Source: Azotosporobacter soli (lineage in GTDB: Bacteria > Bacillota > Negativicutes > SG130). From it: a stretch of 64,000 nt of DNA. Each line of letters opens with the position of its first letter. The first letter of the stretch is position 1. Made by a program: the position numbers and the translations under genes. Of the stretch, positions 28,778 through 37,826 are shown piece by piece. The notes below the pieces were generated by a model that was given only the letters and a program-made list of their open reading frames with translations, made no database searches and was not told where the DNA came from. The stretch spans positions 39,686 to 103,685 of the forward strand of contig NZ_JAUAOA010000009.1 of the NCBI RefSeq assembly GCF_030542965.1. The letters run 5' to 3'.

Positions 28778-29524
28778 CTAGCGATAATTCCTCATGATCA
28801 GGACTTCTACCCGTCGATTTTTTTGCCGACCATCCTCTGTATCGTTTGGTGCAATCGGACGATATTCAGCATAGCCGATAGCGCTAAAACGCTCTGGTTT
28901 CAAATCTTCTTGCGAAAGAATCTGCTTCATAAAGTTGATCGATCGCTTTGAACTCAACTCCCAGTTAGAAGGGAAGTCACGCGTATTGATCGGAACATTA
29001 TCCGTATGTCCAGATACGACGACTTTTTGCGGAATAACGAGCAGCATCTTAGCGACCTGCGCCGTTAAACGCTGGGAATCAGGGAGCAGTTCCGCACTGC
29101 CTGAGTTAAATAACGCAGAGTCTTTAATCCGAATCATCAGACCATCCTCGGTCATTACCGTGTTTAGATCACCGGCTAATTTATTTTCTTGGATATAGCG
29201 GTCAACCGCTTTTTTAGCTTCCAACAATTGAATTGTTTCCTGCAGCTGCTGTTGCTGTCTGTTTTCTTCGGACGACATTTGCGGATTTCCAGATTGGGCT
29301 TCATCAACCATGGCTTGGTTCTTGTCAAAGACGGACGGGCTACCGCTAAAAGCCTGGTTCAGCGCATAGGCCATATGATCGAATTTTTTCTGATCCACTT
29401 CCGCCGATGCGAACAACACGATGAACAACGCCAACAGCAATGTGAGCAAATCCGCATAAGGTATCAGCCAAGTTTCATCAATATGATCTTCATGATGAGC
29501 CTCGCGATGTTTTTTCCGGCTCAT
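28778..29524 (-). CDS. motB: Flagellar motor stator protein MotB
   Basis: MotB is the peptidoglycan-anchoring half of the ion-driven stator. The 248 residues have one N-terminal membrane helix with the essential Asp in PYADLLTLLLALFIVLFA, a plug/linker, and an OmpA-like peptidoglycan-binding domain (about 115-245; VSGHTDNVPI, NWELSSKRS, NRRVEVLI). The gene begins 3 bases after motA. Ion specificity cannot be decided from what I see. Confidence 0.95.
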   Translation of the reverse strand: MSRKKHREAHHEDHIDETWLIPYADLLTLLLALFIVLFASAEVDQKKFDHMAYALNQAFSGSPSVFDKNQAMVDEAQSGNPQMSSEENRQQQQLQETIQLLEAKKAVDRYIQENKLAGDLNTVMTEDGLMIRIKDSALFNSGSAELLPDSQRLTAQVAKMLLVIPQKVVVSGHTDNVPINTRDFPSNWELSSKRSINFMKQILSQEDLKPERFSAIGYAEYRPIAPNDTEDGRQKNRRVEVLIMRNYR

Positions 29525-29527
29525 ATT

Positions 29528-30313
29528 CTATTCCCCCGCTTTCGCCTGTTTAAGAAGGTCACGTTCCTTCTGCGCAATAAAGACCATCAGTTTGGCTTCA
29601 ATTGCAGTCGGCGAATCGCCTGCCTGAAGGGACAGAACCCCTTCCACCATCATCTTACGTACTTCCGCTTCCTTCTTCGAAAGCATTTTTAATTTGTTGG
29701 CAAAAGGATGCCACAAAACATAACCAGTAAAAATCCCCATCAAGGTTGCGACAAATGCCGCTGCAATTGCAACACCGAGCTTGTCAATGTCCGCCAGATT
29801 GCCCAGTGCGGCAATCAGTCCAACAACCGCTCCCAGTACACCCAGCGTCGGCGCATACATCCCCGCCTGACTAAAAATAGCGGCTCCGTCGCGATGTCGG
29901 TCTTCCATGCCATGCACTTCGGCTTCCAACACATCACCGACAAAATCAGGATCCAAGCCGTCAATTACCATGTTCAGTCCCGTACGTAAAAACTGATCCG
30001 GGATATCCTCGACACGACTTTCCAACGCCAAAATGCCTTCCCTACGTGCGGTTTGCGATAATTCAACAAATAGTTTTAATAACTCCACTTTTGAAATCAG
30101 AACCTGTTTTTTGAAAAGCTTCCGAAATAATGCACCAGCGCCTTTGATATTTTCCATTGGAAATGCATTAAAGACACAAGCCAATGTCCCTACTAAAATA
30201 ATTATGATAGCTGCAGGGTTAAGCAGTGCTGATGGGCCAACCCCTTTCAATGCCATCCCGGTCCCCAGACCAAGCGTTCCCAACAGCAAACCAATAATCG
30301 TTGATAATTCCAA
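29528..30313 (-). CDS. motA: Flagellar motor stator protein MotA
   Basis: MotA is a four-helix stator protein that drives rotor movement. The 261 residues contain hydrophobic segments at about 1-22, 32-50, 148-170 and 180-202. The cytoplasmic loop between helices 2 and 3 (REGILALESR, DQFLRTGLNMVIDG) is typical, and the GMYAPTLGVLGAVVGLI signature opens helix 3. The start is a TTG preceded by GGGGGAG. It forms a two-gene operon with motB, away from any flagellar structural cluster in this window. Confidence 0.95.
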   Translation of the reverse strand: MELSTIIGLLLGTLGLGTGMALKGVGPSALLNPAAIIIILVGTLACVFNAFPMENIKGAGALFRKLFKKQVLISKVELLKLFVELSQTARREGILALESRVEDIPDQFLRTGLNMVIDGLDPDFVGDVLEAEVHGMEDRHRDGAAIFSQAGMYAPTLGVLGAVVGLIAALGNLADIDKLGVAIAAAFVATLMGIFTGYVLWHPFANKLKMLSKKEAEVRKMMVEGVLSLQAGDSPTAIEAKLMVFIAQKERDLLKQAKAGE

Positions 30314-30353
30314 AATCGCTCCCCCTAACCAGGTAATCGTTTACCCAACTAAA

Positions 30354-30383
30354 ATTGTATCACCACAGTGGTTGATATGTCCA
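30354..30383 (-). promoter_or_regulatory. motAB promoter with palindromic spacer
   Basis: TGGACA (30378-30383) and TACAAT (30354-30359) are spaced by 18 bases. The spacer is an inverted repeat centred on CCACTGTGG, which could be an operator. A sigma28-type motility promoter was not found here. Confidence 0.6.
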
Positions 30384-30625
30384 GTCAGCACGGGTGTTGA
30401 TTTGCGCACTTCATTCCAGAGAGCCCTGTTGCTTCTGTCACATCTTCCTGTTCTCCTAATTCATCTTTTCCCGCGATTTTCCTGCCAAGAATGTCGTCAT
30501 TAGTGAATTTAAATATTTTAAAAACGTTTTTTCAGCGTCTTGTATTTTCTACCAGTTCATTCTTGTAAACTAATCTTATCCATTTAACAACGCTGTTTAT
30601 TTTCTCCTCTATAGATATCTCAAAA
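30384..30625. other. Intergenic region, nothing recognised
   Basis: This A/T-rich stretch between the motAB promoter and the ferritin terminator shows no credible gene, repeat or structured RNA. Confidence 0.5.
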
Positions 30626-30669
30626 TAAAAAGCAGCAGACGCTATCGTTAGATAACGCCTGCTGCTTTT
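30626..30669 (-). terminator. Ferritin gene terminator
   Basis: A long, slightly interrupted hairpin (AAAAAGCAGCAG...CTGCTGCTTTTT) lies just past the ferritin stop, with T-runs on both strands. Confidence 0.85.
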
Positions 30670-30676
30670 TCAAACC

Positions 30677-31171
30677 TTATTCTGCAACACGTTTTTTTAA
30701 TTCTTTATCCAGATACAATACCGCGCCGCTTCGCTCGCCGACCATTCTTAGTTTTTCCAAGATTTCTGTTGCATTGCCTTCTTCTTCAACTTGTTCTTCG
30801 ATGAACCACTGGAGAAAAATCTGCGCAGCATAATCTTTTTCACTAACCGCGGTCTCATACAATTTATTGATTAAACTAGTTACGTGTTGCTCATGCTTTA
30901 GCACTTGCTCAAAGACTTGTAAAGGAGTGCCAAATTCGGCCGGCGGCGCCTGAATCGCTTTGAGGCTAACCTTGCCGCCGCGCTCCAGTACATACTGATG
31001 CAATTTCATCGCATGTCCTGTCTCCTCCTGATATTGGACACGCAGCCAGTTGGCAAACCCCTTAAGGTTTTTTTCCTCGCTGTCTGCAGCCATTGCCAAA
31101 TAAAGATATGCTGAATACAGTTCTTCCTGTACTTGATTATTAATCGCCTCTTGCATTTTCACACTAATCAT
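30677..31171 (-). CDS. Non-haem ferritin
   Basis: This 164-residue iron-storage protein forms a 24-subunit shell with ferroxidase centres. Ligand motifs are visible: [13 protein letters not shown] in helix [14 protein letters not shown] in helix B and the [10 protein letters not shown] segment in helix D. The ATG at 31171 ([10 protein letters not shown]) follows GAGAGGGG at 10 bases; a 13-residue upstream extension is not typical of the family. The upstream region contains a promoter within paired TGATATCA octamers. Confidence 0.94.
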   Translation of the reverse strand: MISVKMQEAINNQVQEELYSAYLYLAMAADSEEKNLKGFANWLRVQYQEETGHAMKLHQYVLERGGKVSLKAIQAPPAEFGTPLQVFEQVLKHEQHVTSLINKLYETAVSEKDYAAQIFLQWFIEEQVEEEGNATEILEKLRMVGERSGAVLYLDKELKKRVAE

Positions 31172-31238
31172 CGCTACATTACCCCTCTCTTTTTTGTAAC
31201 TGACTTTCATTATTCGTCAGTACTTTGTCTTGGTCTCA

Positions 31239-31258
31239 TGATATCACAACTGATATCA
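31239..31258. promoter_or_regulatory. Paired TGATATCA palindromes in the ferritin promoter
   Basis: Two identical self-complementary octamers TGATATCA (31239-31246 and 31251-31258) are separated by CAAC. They overlap a minus-strand promoter TTGTGA-N17-TATCAT. Such spacing on one DNA face suggests a dimeric regulator site. Confidence 0.5.
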
Positions 31259-31288
31259 AATCACAATTTATTTTTTAAAATTATTTAC

Positions 31289-31302
31289 TGATAATAATTA
31301 TC
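31289..31302. promoter_or_regulatory. Fur-box-like element
   Basis: TGATAATAATTATC contains the 13-bp palindrome GATAATAATTATC, close to two hexamers of the Fur consensus. It lies between the divergent ferritin and small-protein promoters. Confidence 0.5.
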
Positions 31303-31318
31303 CTTTAATTCCAATCCA

Positions 31319-31348
31319 TTGACAATTTCAGGAAAATCGAGCTATACT
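31319..31348 (+). promoter_or_regulatory. Promoter of the 128-residue protein gene
   Basis: Consensus TTGACA (31319-31324) and TATACT (31343-31348) are spaced by 18 bases, and the start codon follows 32 bases later. Confidence 0.7.
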
Positions 31349-31380
31349 GTAAATAAATAACAAAGGAAAGGGTGAGGGCT

Positions 31381-31767
31381 ATGCCTATTTCGTTTGAAGA
31401 AAAAAATGAATTTGCATTCAAAGTCGCACTCAAATTTGCCGAAAAGGAAAACTTGTTGCCCTTAAGTGAATTATGGCGTTTACATGCCAATCTTTCAACC
31501 CGCGACTTGCAAACCGCAGGCGACATTCTAAGCCCAGTCATCAAAAAAAGCCAAAGCAGTACCACGATTGTTTATCATGATCTGGAAGCCGCGCTTTGTA
31601 ATGCCGGATTTTCAGCCAAAGCCGTCCGTTATGTCATTGCGATACTCTATTCTGATAACGACATCAAATTTGCCGATCTTATCGACAAGCTCGTCTTACC
31701 AGATGAATTGAACGAAATGTTGGAGCATCTGCGCAAATCGCCAAACCTCGGTGCTACCGATTACTAA
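31381..31767 (+). CDS. Unknown small acidic protein
   Basis: I do not recognise this 128-residue protein. It is predicted soluble and mostly helical, with no signal peptide, membrane segment or metal-binding cysteine pattern. The start at ATG 31381 (MPISFEEKNEF) follows GGTGAGG; a GTG at 31372 is possible. It is one of few plus-strand genes, divergent from ferritin, with a consensus promoter and a shared Fur-like box, and it ends in a strong bidirectional terminator. A stress or iron-related role is only a guess from position. Confidence 0.75.
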   Translation: MPISFEEKNEFAFKVALKFAEKENLLPLSELWRLHANLSTRDLQTAGDILSPVIKKSQSSTTIVYHDLEAALCNAGFSAKAVRYVIAILYSDNDIKFADLIDKLVLPDELNEMLEHLRKSPNLGATDY

Positions 31768-31780
31768 CACTCCTTAAACA

Positions 31781-31817
31781 AAAAACTGCGTCGAAATCAG
31801 ATTTCGACGCAGTTTTT
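31781..31817. terminator. Bidirectional terminator between converging genes
   Basis: A perfect 17-bp inverted repeat with a CAG loop has A-runs and T-runs at both ends. It serves the small plus-strand gene and the LevR-type gene. Confidence 0.9.
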
Positions 31818-31819
31818 CG

Positions 31820-34705
31820 TTAGTTCAATCCCGTCATACGGAATTTTTGGCGTTCCATATTACAGATTTCGATCAAATGGCAAATTTCTGCAGCTGTGAT
31901 TTCAATAAAGAATTGTTTTTCCGCCATCATAAATGCCGTTTTTATCGTTTGGTATTCGGACTGATATTCCGTTTTAAACAACTCTACTTCAGGATAACTG
32001 ATTGTTGCATTAGTTAAAATGCGTTCCACCATACAGCCGCAGTGCACCATCATTCGCACCATGCCTGACGAGCTAAAGCGAAATTCCATACCCTCTTCGA
32101 CAAGTTTCAGGCATTCCGCCAGCGTTTCCACCACCTTACGCGGATTAACGAACGTAAGAAACTCATCCAGCATATCCCCGACCACAGCATGCAGCATTTC
32201 CCAATCCATGTTTTCCGTCTTCACTTCTAGCGAAACATCGCCTGTTCCCGTCAAAACAAGTTTCCTCAGAGCATTTCCTGTTCCATCTTGCAACAGCGTT
32301 TCTAATGAGATGTGCGGTTTTTCGGCTATTTCCGGATCAATGCTGCCCACACTGGCAATAATATCATAGGATTGCTGCAATTGCCCCAAGCGTGTTTGAA
32401 GAACATCACGGCTTCCCGCCTCAATCGGAATCACCCGAATAGTATTGACTTGCCATTGCTGCAATAGTTTTTCCAGCATTTTCTTTATCTTTGCAGCGGC
32501 TCCCTGTCCTGTGAAACAGGTCGTCACCAACGCCCGATCTTTTTTCCCGGCTACTCTCTCTGCGATATGAGGAGTCGTTTGCAACATGCTCCGTACATCC
32601 CATGCAGCGCGATAAACACTGTTTAAATCATACTGAGGCAAAATAGCTTTATGCAGTACATGCAGCACCATTAATGTCGTTACCATTTCAACGCCCCGGA
32701 CGACAACGCCGCTTTCCCGCGCCAGTTTTTCCGCCAGCCCGGATAAAGATCCCATATCAACCAACAGGATAACGCCTTTGCCTTCATCCGCCTCTTGCAC
32801 AAGATGGCTTGCCATTGCCTTCACTTGCCCTACATCTGTCTCTAGCGGCATATCAATCGCTTTCGCATGTTTGACGCCAAGCAAGCGATTTGCAAAATCA
32901 ACCATGCTGCTCGCGGTTGAATCTCCATGCGCAATGACAACTACGCCTACCTTACGTTCCTGGTTTTCCTGGCGTTGATCAAAAGTCGCCAGCATCAGTG
33001 CAATGAAACTGATCTCCGCCTCCGGCATAACCACGTTCATACCTGTGCCGATCATCTTCGCCATTTCAGCGGCAACTTCGTACGCCTTGGGATATTCTTG
33101 ACGAATGCTTTCTGCGCGCGGATTCATAATTGGCAAGTTACTGCGTAAACGTTCTACCGTCGCCGCCGTATGGACAGCCAACGCATAATACAGCTGACGG
33201 CTGATTGGCATTCCGCTCGTTTGCACGCGATTGCAAGCCGCATCAAATACCGCCAGAAAATCTCCCGCCAGCATGCTCCGTAAACGATCCGATGAAAGAT
33301 CCGTATCTTGCGGGCTGAGTCGTTTAAAATAGTTATCGACTTCCATTTCCACGCATTGCACGATTTCTTCCGCATCAATCCCCTGATTTCTCAAAAAGCG
33401 CATTCTTTCGGCAATCGTATGATAAAACCCCTCCGGCAATCGTCGATTGCTTTCACCTTGGGCAGCCTGACCATCGGGCCTGATCTGCAAGGTTCCGCCT
33501 AATTGGCACAAAACACGATTTGTCTCCAGTCGCTTTGTTTGATCATACACAATCGCTTGCTTGATCTTAAGCGGCAACGCTTCATAACCGATGCAGACTT
33601 CTGCGTCGCCTTCTTCACGATACAAAAAAGCTTTCGCACAGACCAGCTGAAGATCATTGCGCAATTGGCCAACGTTTCCAGGACAGCGATATAAAAGCAG
33701 TGCCCAGAGCGCTTCTTGACTTACGGCGACACCGCCTTGAATATGCACGGCCTCGCGCGCGAGTAAGTAGCGAATCAATTCCAGCCTTTCCTCCAACGGA
33801 CGTTCCGCCAGTTGCGGCAATTGTATGACGACCGGAATCCGCCGCAAGAAAGTTCTGAGCAAGGCCGAATCCGGATTTTCTGTTGTCGCGGCGACAACTC
33901 TCACTTTTGCCCGCCGAAGCGTTCCGGCTTCGCCAAGTCGCCTGAATTCACCGCGGTCGAGCAGATAGAAGAGCATTTCCTGCCCTTCCGGTGGCAGACG
34001 GTGTACTTCATCTAAAAAAAGCATGCCACAATCGGCTTGTTCCACCAGACCGATTTTTTCCCGTTCTGCGCCAGTAAAAGCTCCTTTGGTATGACCGAAC
34101 AACTGCGACAATAATAATTGTGGATTCGCCGCATAATCTGCGCAATTGAAAACCACCAATGATTGCCCCGACTTCACTTTTTCCTGGCAAGCGGCAAACT
34201 GAAACATCTTTTCGGCAAACAACGTTTTCCCCACACCCGTCACTCCGACCAGCAGCGTATCCAAGCCCTTCGGTGGATACAGTATCGCCGCTTTAGCCTG
34301 TTCAATTGCAGGTTTCAAGCTACCCTGATGCCCAATCAGTTCCGTAAAAGAATCTTGCGCTGTCGTTCGCTCAGCCTTTTTAGCGATTGGTTGCAGCAAC
34401 GTCTTTTCAAAAAGTTCTTTATGGTGACGCATCACCTGAGGCAAGGTTCCTTTTCGTTCCGGAAACAGTTCTTCCAACCAATTCAACGGCAGATAATACG
34501 CCGCACGGCTGACGATCTTAACAACAGCCCCCTCCCGATGCAGCGCATTCAAATCACTGCTTGCATTGCTGCGCGAACAAAAGCTCGCTTGCGCTACTTC
34601 TTCGGCGGTAAAGCCAACCGGCTGATGTCCTGCAAAACTTTCTTTATTTAATTGCATGCGACACATCTCTTCCAATGCCGCCAAGACTCTCCATTGCCGC
34701 TTCAT
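31820..34705 (-). CDS. LevR-type sigma54-dependent, PTS-controlled transcription activator
   Basis: The 961-residue protein has an N-terminal helix-turn-helix (about 30-65) and a sigma54-interacting AAA+ domain (about 120-350) with Walker A GVTGVGKT at 154-161, GAFTGA at 208-213 and Walker B MLFLDE. A first PRD domain (His in LYYALAVHTAATVERL) follows. Next come an EIIA-Man-like domain with IAHGDSTASSM, an EIIB-like region with CFTGQG, and a second PRD with MMVHCGCMVERIL. In B. subtilis, LevR activity is set by phosphorylation from HPr and EIIB. A near-perfect sigma54 promoter at 38791-38807 drives the neighbouring PTS operon, its likely target. Confidence 0.93.
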   Translation of the reverse strand: MKRQWRVLAALEEMCRMQLNKESFAGHQPVGFTAEEVAQASFCSRSNASSDLNALHREGAVVKIVSRAAYYLPLNWLEELFPERKGTLPQVMRHHKELFEKTLLQPIAKKAERTTAQDSFTELIGHQGSLKPAIEQAKAAILYPPKGLDTLLVGVTGVGKTLFAEKMFQFAACQEKVKSGQSLVVFNCADYAANPQLLLSQLFGHTKGAFTGAEREKIGLVEQADCGMLFLDEVHRLPPEGQEMLFYLLDRGEFRRLGEAGTLRRAKVRVVAATTENPDSALLRTFLRRIPVVIQLPQLAERPLEERLELIRYLLAREAVHIQGGVAVSQEALWALLLYRCPGNVGQLRNDLQLVCAKAFLYREEGDAEVCIGYEALPLKIKQAIVYDQTKRLETNRVLCQLGGTLQIRPDGQAAQGESNRRLPEGFYHTIAERMRFLRNQGIDAEEIVQCVEMEVDNYFKRLSPQDTDLSSDRLRSMLAGDFLAVFDAACNRVQTSGMPISRQLYYALAVHTAATVERLRSNLPIMNPRAESIRQEYPKAYEVAAEMAKMIGTGMNVVMPEAEISFIALMLATFDQRQENQERKVGVVVIAHGDSTASSMVDFANRLLGVKHAKAIDMPLETDVGQVKAMASHLVQEADEGKGVILLVDMGSLSGLAEKLARESGVVVRGVEMVTTLMVLHVLHKAILPQYDLNSVYRAAWDVRSMLQTTPHIAERVAGKKDRALVTTCFTGQGAAAKIKKMLEKLLQQWQVNTIRVIPIEAGSRDVLQTRLGQLQQSYDIIASVGSIDPEIAEKPHISLETLLQDGTGNALRKLVLTGTGDVSLEVKTENMDWEMLHAVVGDMLDEFLTFVNPRKVVETLAECLKLVEEGMEFRFSSSGMVRMMVHCGCMVERILTNATISYPEVELFKTEYQSEYQTIKTAFMMAEKQFFIEITAAEICHLIEICNMERQKFRMTGLN

Positions 34706-34741
34706 TTGCCGACTCCTCGTTTCAAATTACACTATCTTTAT

Positions 34742-34750
34742 ATTATAACA
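34742..34750 (-). promoter_or_regulatory. Extended -10 promoter of the LevR-type gene
   Basis: TGTTATAAT on the minus strand combines a TGN extension with a consensus -10. No good -35 is present, as expected for this promoter type. Confidence 0.55.
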
Positions 34751-34785
34751 TGTTCGGCAATGTCTTTTCTTCTCTGCATAACAAA

Positions 34786-34818
34786 AAGCAGACCGCATAG
34801 CGATCCGCCCTTTTGTTT
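34786..34818 (-). terminator. Terminator of the PTS operon after pfkA copy 1
   Basis: A hairpin with G-U pairs around a TAT loop ends in CTTTTTG on the minus strand, immediately past the pfkA stop. Confidence 0.7.
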
Positions 34819-34822
34819 TCGC

Positions 34823-35785
34823 TCATTGCGCCAGCAAGTTTGCCAAGCGAAACAAGGAAGTATCCAATGTTTTTTTATGCGAAATCGCATCTTCCATATC
34901 AATCGAGACGACCGCGCCATTTCGCGAGCCAAACATCACGCCGGAAATCCCGGATAAAAGTGCCATTACAGCACGTTCTGCTAACGTACTGGCTAAAATA
35001 CGATCGAATACGCTCGGGGATCCGCCACGTTGAATGTGTCCTAAAATCGAAACACGTGTTTCGAGTCCGGTTTCCTCCTCGATCCGTTTACCTAGTTCAG
35101 CCGTATTGCCGACGCCTTCCGCCACAACGATAATGCTGTACTTTTTCCCTGAAGCTCTGGATTGCTTAAGTTTCGCAATCGTATCTTCAATACTGACGGC
35201 CATTTCAGGCACGAGTATTTGTTCCGCACCACCGGCCAAACCAGCCGTCATAGCAATCCAGCCCGAGTGACGCCCCATCGCTTCAATCACAATAACCCGC
35301 CCGTGCGCCGAGGCCGTATCGCGAAGTTTGTTAATCGCATCGACTACGGTATTGACAGTGGTATCAAAGCCAATTGTGTAATCGGTTCCCCATATATCAT
35401 TGTCAATCGTTCCCGGCAATCCGACAACCGGAAACCCTTCTTTCACCAGTAGCGTGGCACCTGTCAGCGAACCGTCGCCGCCAATGACGACCAATCCTTC
35501 GATACCCCTGCGCCGCATGTTTTCAAGACCTTTAGCGCGTCCTTCCGGCGTCCGGAATTCTTCACAACGCGCTGTGCCTAAAATGGTACCGCCGCGTTGA
35601 ATGATATCGCCAACCGCACGCGAATCAAGCTTCACCATGCGGTCTTCCACCATGCCAGAATAACCGTCATAAATCCCCCATGTTTCGACGCCTTCATGCA
35701 TGGCCACCCGGACAAGCGCCCGAATAGCCGCATTCATTCCCGGACTGTCTCCGCCACTGGTCATTACCGCAATTTTTTTCAACAC
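34823..35785 (-). CDS. pfkA: ATP-dependent 6-phosphofructokinase, copy 1 (PTS operon)
   Basis: It phosphorylates fructose-6-phosphate in glycolysis. The 320 residues show SGGDSPGMN, GGDGSLTGA, PGTIDNDIWGTDYTIGFDT, EAMGRHSGW and GHIQRGGSPS. The Gly after the GGD motif and the Gly of PGTIDND point to ATP, not pyrophosphate, as donor. The start is a GTG at 35785 with AGGGGGA upstream; no in-frame ATG fits. It is the last gene of the EIIA-EIIB-HPr-EI-pfkA run and is strongly similar to copy 2 at 38956-39915. Confidence 0.95.
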   Translation of the reverse strand: MLKKIAVMTSGGDSPGMNAAIRALVRVAMHEGVETWGIYDGYSGMVEDRMVKLDSRAVGDIIQRGGTILGTARCEEFRTPEGRAKGLENMRRRGIEGLVVIGGDGSLTGATLLVKEGFPVVGLPGTIDNDIWGTDYTIGFDTTVNTVVDAINKLRDTASAHGRVIVIEAMGRHSGWIAMTAGLAGGAEQILVPEMAVSIEDTIAKLKQSRASGKKYSIIVVAEGVGNTAELGKRIEEETGLETRVSILGHIQRGGSPSVFDRILASTLAERAVMALLSGISGVMFGSRNGAVVSIDMEDAISHKKTLDTSLFRLANLLAQ

Positions 35786-35807
35786 TTCATTGTCCCCCTC
35801 TGCCTCA

Positions 35808-37520
35808 TCAGTCTGCAAATCGAGTCGAAAAGTTTTCCAATGCCGCTTTGATTGCAGACGCTGTAGATAACTTCAACACTTGTTCCGCTAACTCCTTCGC
35901 ATCCGTCTGTTGCAGTTGCCGCACGCGATATTTCACCAGCGGAATCGACCGCGCATTCATAGACAATTCAGTAAGCCCAAGCCCCAAAAGAAGCGGCGTC
36001 GAAAGCACGTCACCTGCCATTTCACCGCACATGCCGACCCACTTACCATGACGTTCCGCCGCTTTGGCCACTTGACCGATCAGACGGATTACCGGCGGTT
36101 GGAAATAATCACTCAGCGTTGCCACATGTTCATTCATGCGATCCGCCGCCATTGTGTACTGAACCAAATCATTGGTGCCAATGCTGAAGAAAGCCACTTC
36201 TTGCGCAAGTTCGTCTGCAAGCATTGCTGCCGCAGGAACTTCGACCATGATTCCGACAGGAACATCTTTGCGATGAACCACGCCTTCGGCCGTCAACTCT
36301 GCCGCCGCTTCTTGCAAAAGACTCTTGGCCGTTCTCAGTTCCTCAAGCGTTGCAATCATAGGGAACATGATATGCAAGTTGCCGTGAACCCCCGCTCTAA
36401 GCAACGCACGCAATTGCGTCTTGAAAACATCACGATAGACAAGACATAACCGAATAGCACGAAGCCCCAATGCCGGATTTTCTTCTTTCAATCCGCCGAT
36501 AAAGGACAGTTGCTTATCGCCTCCGGCATCCAGCGTCCGAATCACGATTTTGCCTTTTGGTAACGCTTCGAGGACAGTCTTATATGCCTGATACTGTTCC
36601 TCTTCGGTCGGTACGGATGTTTTATCCAAAAACAAGAACTCAGTTCGGAACAAGCCAACGCCTTCAGCACCGGCTGCGACAGCCTTCGTCATATTTTCCG
36701 GCGTGCCTATATTCGCGGCCAGTTCCACTTCATAGCCATCGGTAGTGACCGACGGCAGGTGAGCGATTTCTGCTAAGCGAGCAGCCAATTGTTTTTCCCG
36801 TTGCTGACGCAGACGGTATTCTTCGATGACTTCTTGCGCCGGATTTACCAGCACGCTACCCGCGTGACCATCGACAATCAGCATATCGCCATCCTTGAGT
36901 TCCGCCAGTTGCGCGCCAAGGCCGACAACAGCCGGGATTCCTGCCGCACGCGCTAAAATCGAACTATGGGAAGTCTTGCCGCCAAGCGCCGTCACAAAGC
37001 CGAACACTTTATCAAGATCCAGCGACGCGGTATCTGAAGGCAGTAAGTCCTGCGCCGCCAAAATGCCCTGATAGGCAGCGGCATCTTCAATGCCTTGCAA
37101 GATACGCAGGAGGCGTAATCCAATGTCCTTGATGTCCGCAGCGCGTTCACGCATATAATCATCATTCATCGCACTGAACATGGCCGCAATCGTTTCGACC
37201 GTTTCGCTGACAGCCGCTTCCGCGCTGGCTGAAGCGGAATCAATTTTCTCAAAGATACCTTCCATCAGTGTCGGATCTTCGAGCATCATTTGATGTGCAG
37301 CAAACACTTCTGCCTGATGCGCGCCCATTGTTTTTGCCGCTTTTTCTTTTAATTCTTCCAGTGCAAGACGGGCTTTTACCTGAGCCGCAAGAAAACGTTC
37401 CCGTTCCGCTTCGCGCTGTTCCGGTAAAACCGTCGCCGCAAAATCATTGCTTATTTCTTTGAGAAAGCAAACATGTCCCAACGCATACCCTGCAGATGCG
37501 GCAATTCCTTTCAACTCCAT
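35808..37520 (-). CDS. ptsI: PTS Enzyme I (phosphoenolpyruvate-protein phosphotransferase)
   Basis: It takes the phosphoryl group from PEP to HPr. The 570 residues are standard. The N-terminal HPr-binding domain is followed by the active-site His segment [21 protein letters not shown]. The C-terminal PEP-binding barrel carries LFRTEFLFLD, LDAGGDKQL and the cysteine motif GMCGEMAGD. The ATG at 37520 follows GGAGGCGTAAGGGT and starts 4 bases after ptsH. Confidence 0.97.
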   Translation of the reverse strand: MELKGIAASAGYALGHVCFLKEISNDFAATVLPEQREAERERFLAAQVKARLALEELKEKAAKTMGAHQAEVFAAHQMMLEDPTLMEGIFEKIDSASASAEAAVSETVETIAAMFSAMNDDYMRERAADIKDIGLRLLRILQGIEDAAAYQGILAAQDLLPSDTASLDLDKVFGFVTALGGKTSHSSILARAAGIPAVVGLGAQLAELKDGDMLIVDGHAGSVLVNPAQEVIEEYRLRQQREKQLAARLAEIAHLPSVTTDGYEVELAANIGTPENMTKAVAAGAEGVGLFRTEFLFLDKTSVPTEEEQYQAYKTVLEALPKGKIVIRTLDAGGDKQLSFIGGLKEENPALGLRAIRLCLVYRDVFKTQLRALLRAGVHGNLHIMFPMIATLEELRTAKSLLQEAAAELTAEGVVHRKDVPVGIMVEVPAAAMLADELAQEVAFFSIGTNDLVQYTMAADRMNEHVATLSDYFQPPVIRLIGQVAKAAERHGKWVGMCGEMAGDVLSTPLLLGLGLTELSMNARSIPLVKYRVRQLQQTDAKELAEQVLKLSTASAIKAALENFSTRFAD

Positions 37521-37524
37521 ACCC

Positions 37525-37794
37525 TTACGCCTCCCCAAACTTGTCATTCACCAATTGGGATAACGCGCCTACTGCCAGTTCAGCATCCGGCCCTTCAACC
37601 TTTAGAATGACTTGATCACCACATTGGATGCCTAGCCCCATAATGCTAATGATGCTTTTCGCATTCGCCTGACGATCGGCTTTATGAATCAAAATTTGCG
37701 ATTTGAATTCAGCGGCTTTCTGTGCCAGCATCGCTGCAGGACGAGCATGAACCCCGGCTTGGTTTTGAATGTTTAACGTCATTTCTTGTGTCAT
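37525..37794 (-). CDS. ptsH: Phosphocarrier protein HPr
   Basis: It is the central PTS phosphocarrier. The 89 residues contain the catalytic His in NQAGVHARPAAML and the regulatory Ser region AKSIISIMGLG that HPr kinase modifies in Firmicutes. It can therefore serve both transport phosphorylation and catabolite signalling. The ATG at 37794 follows GTGAGG. HPr would be the likely phosphate donor to the PRD and EII-like domains of the LevR-type activator encoded downstream. Confidence 0.96.
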   Translation of the reverse strand: MTQEMTLNIQNQAGVHARPAAMLAQKAAEFKSQILIHKADRQANAKSIISIMGLGIQCGDQVILKVEGPDAELAVGALSQLVNDKFGEA

Positions 37795-37826
37795 GATAAA
37801 TTTCCTCACTTTATTTTTATTTTTTG

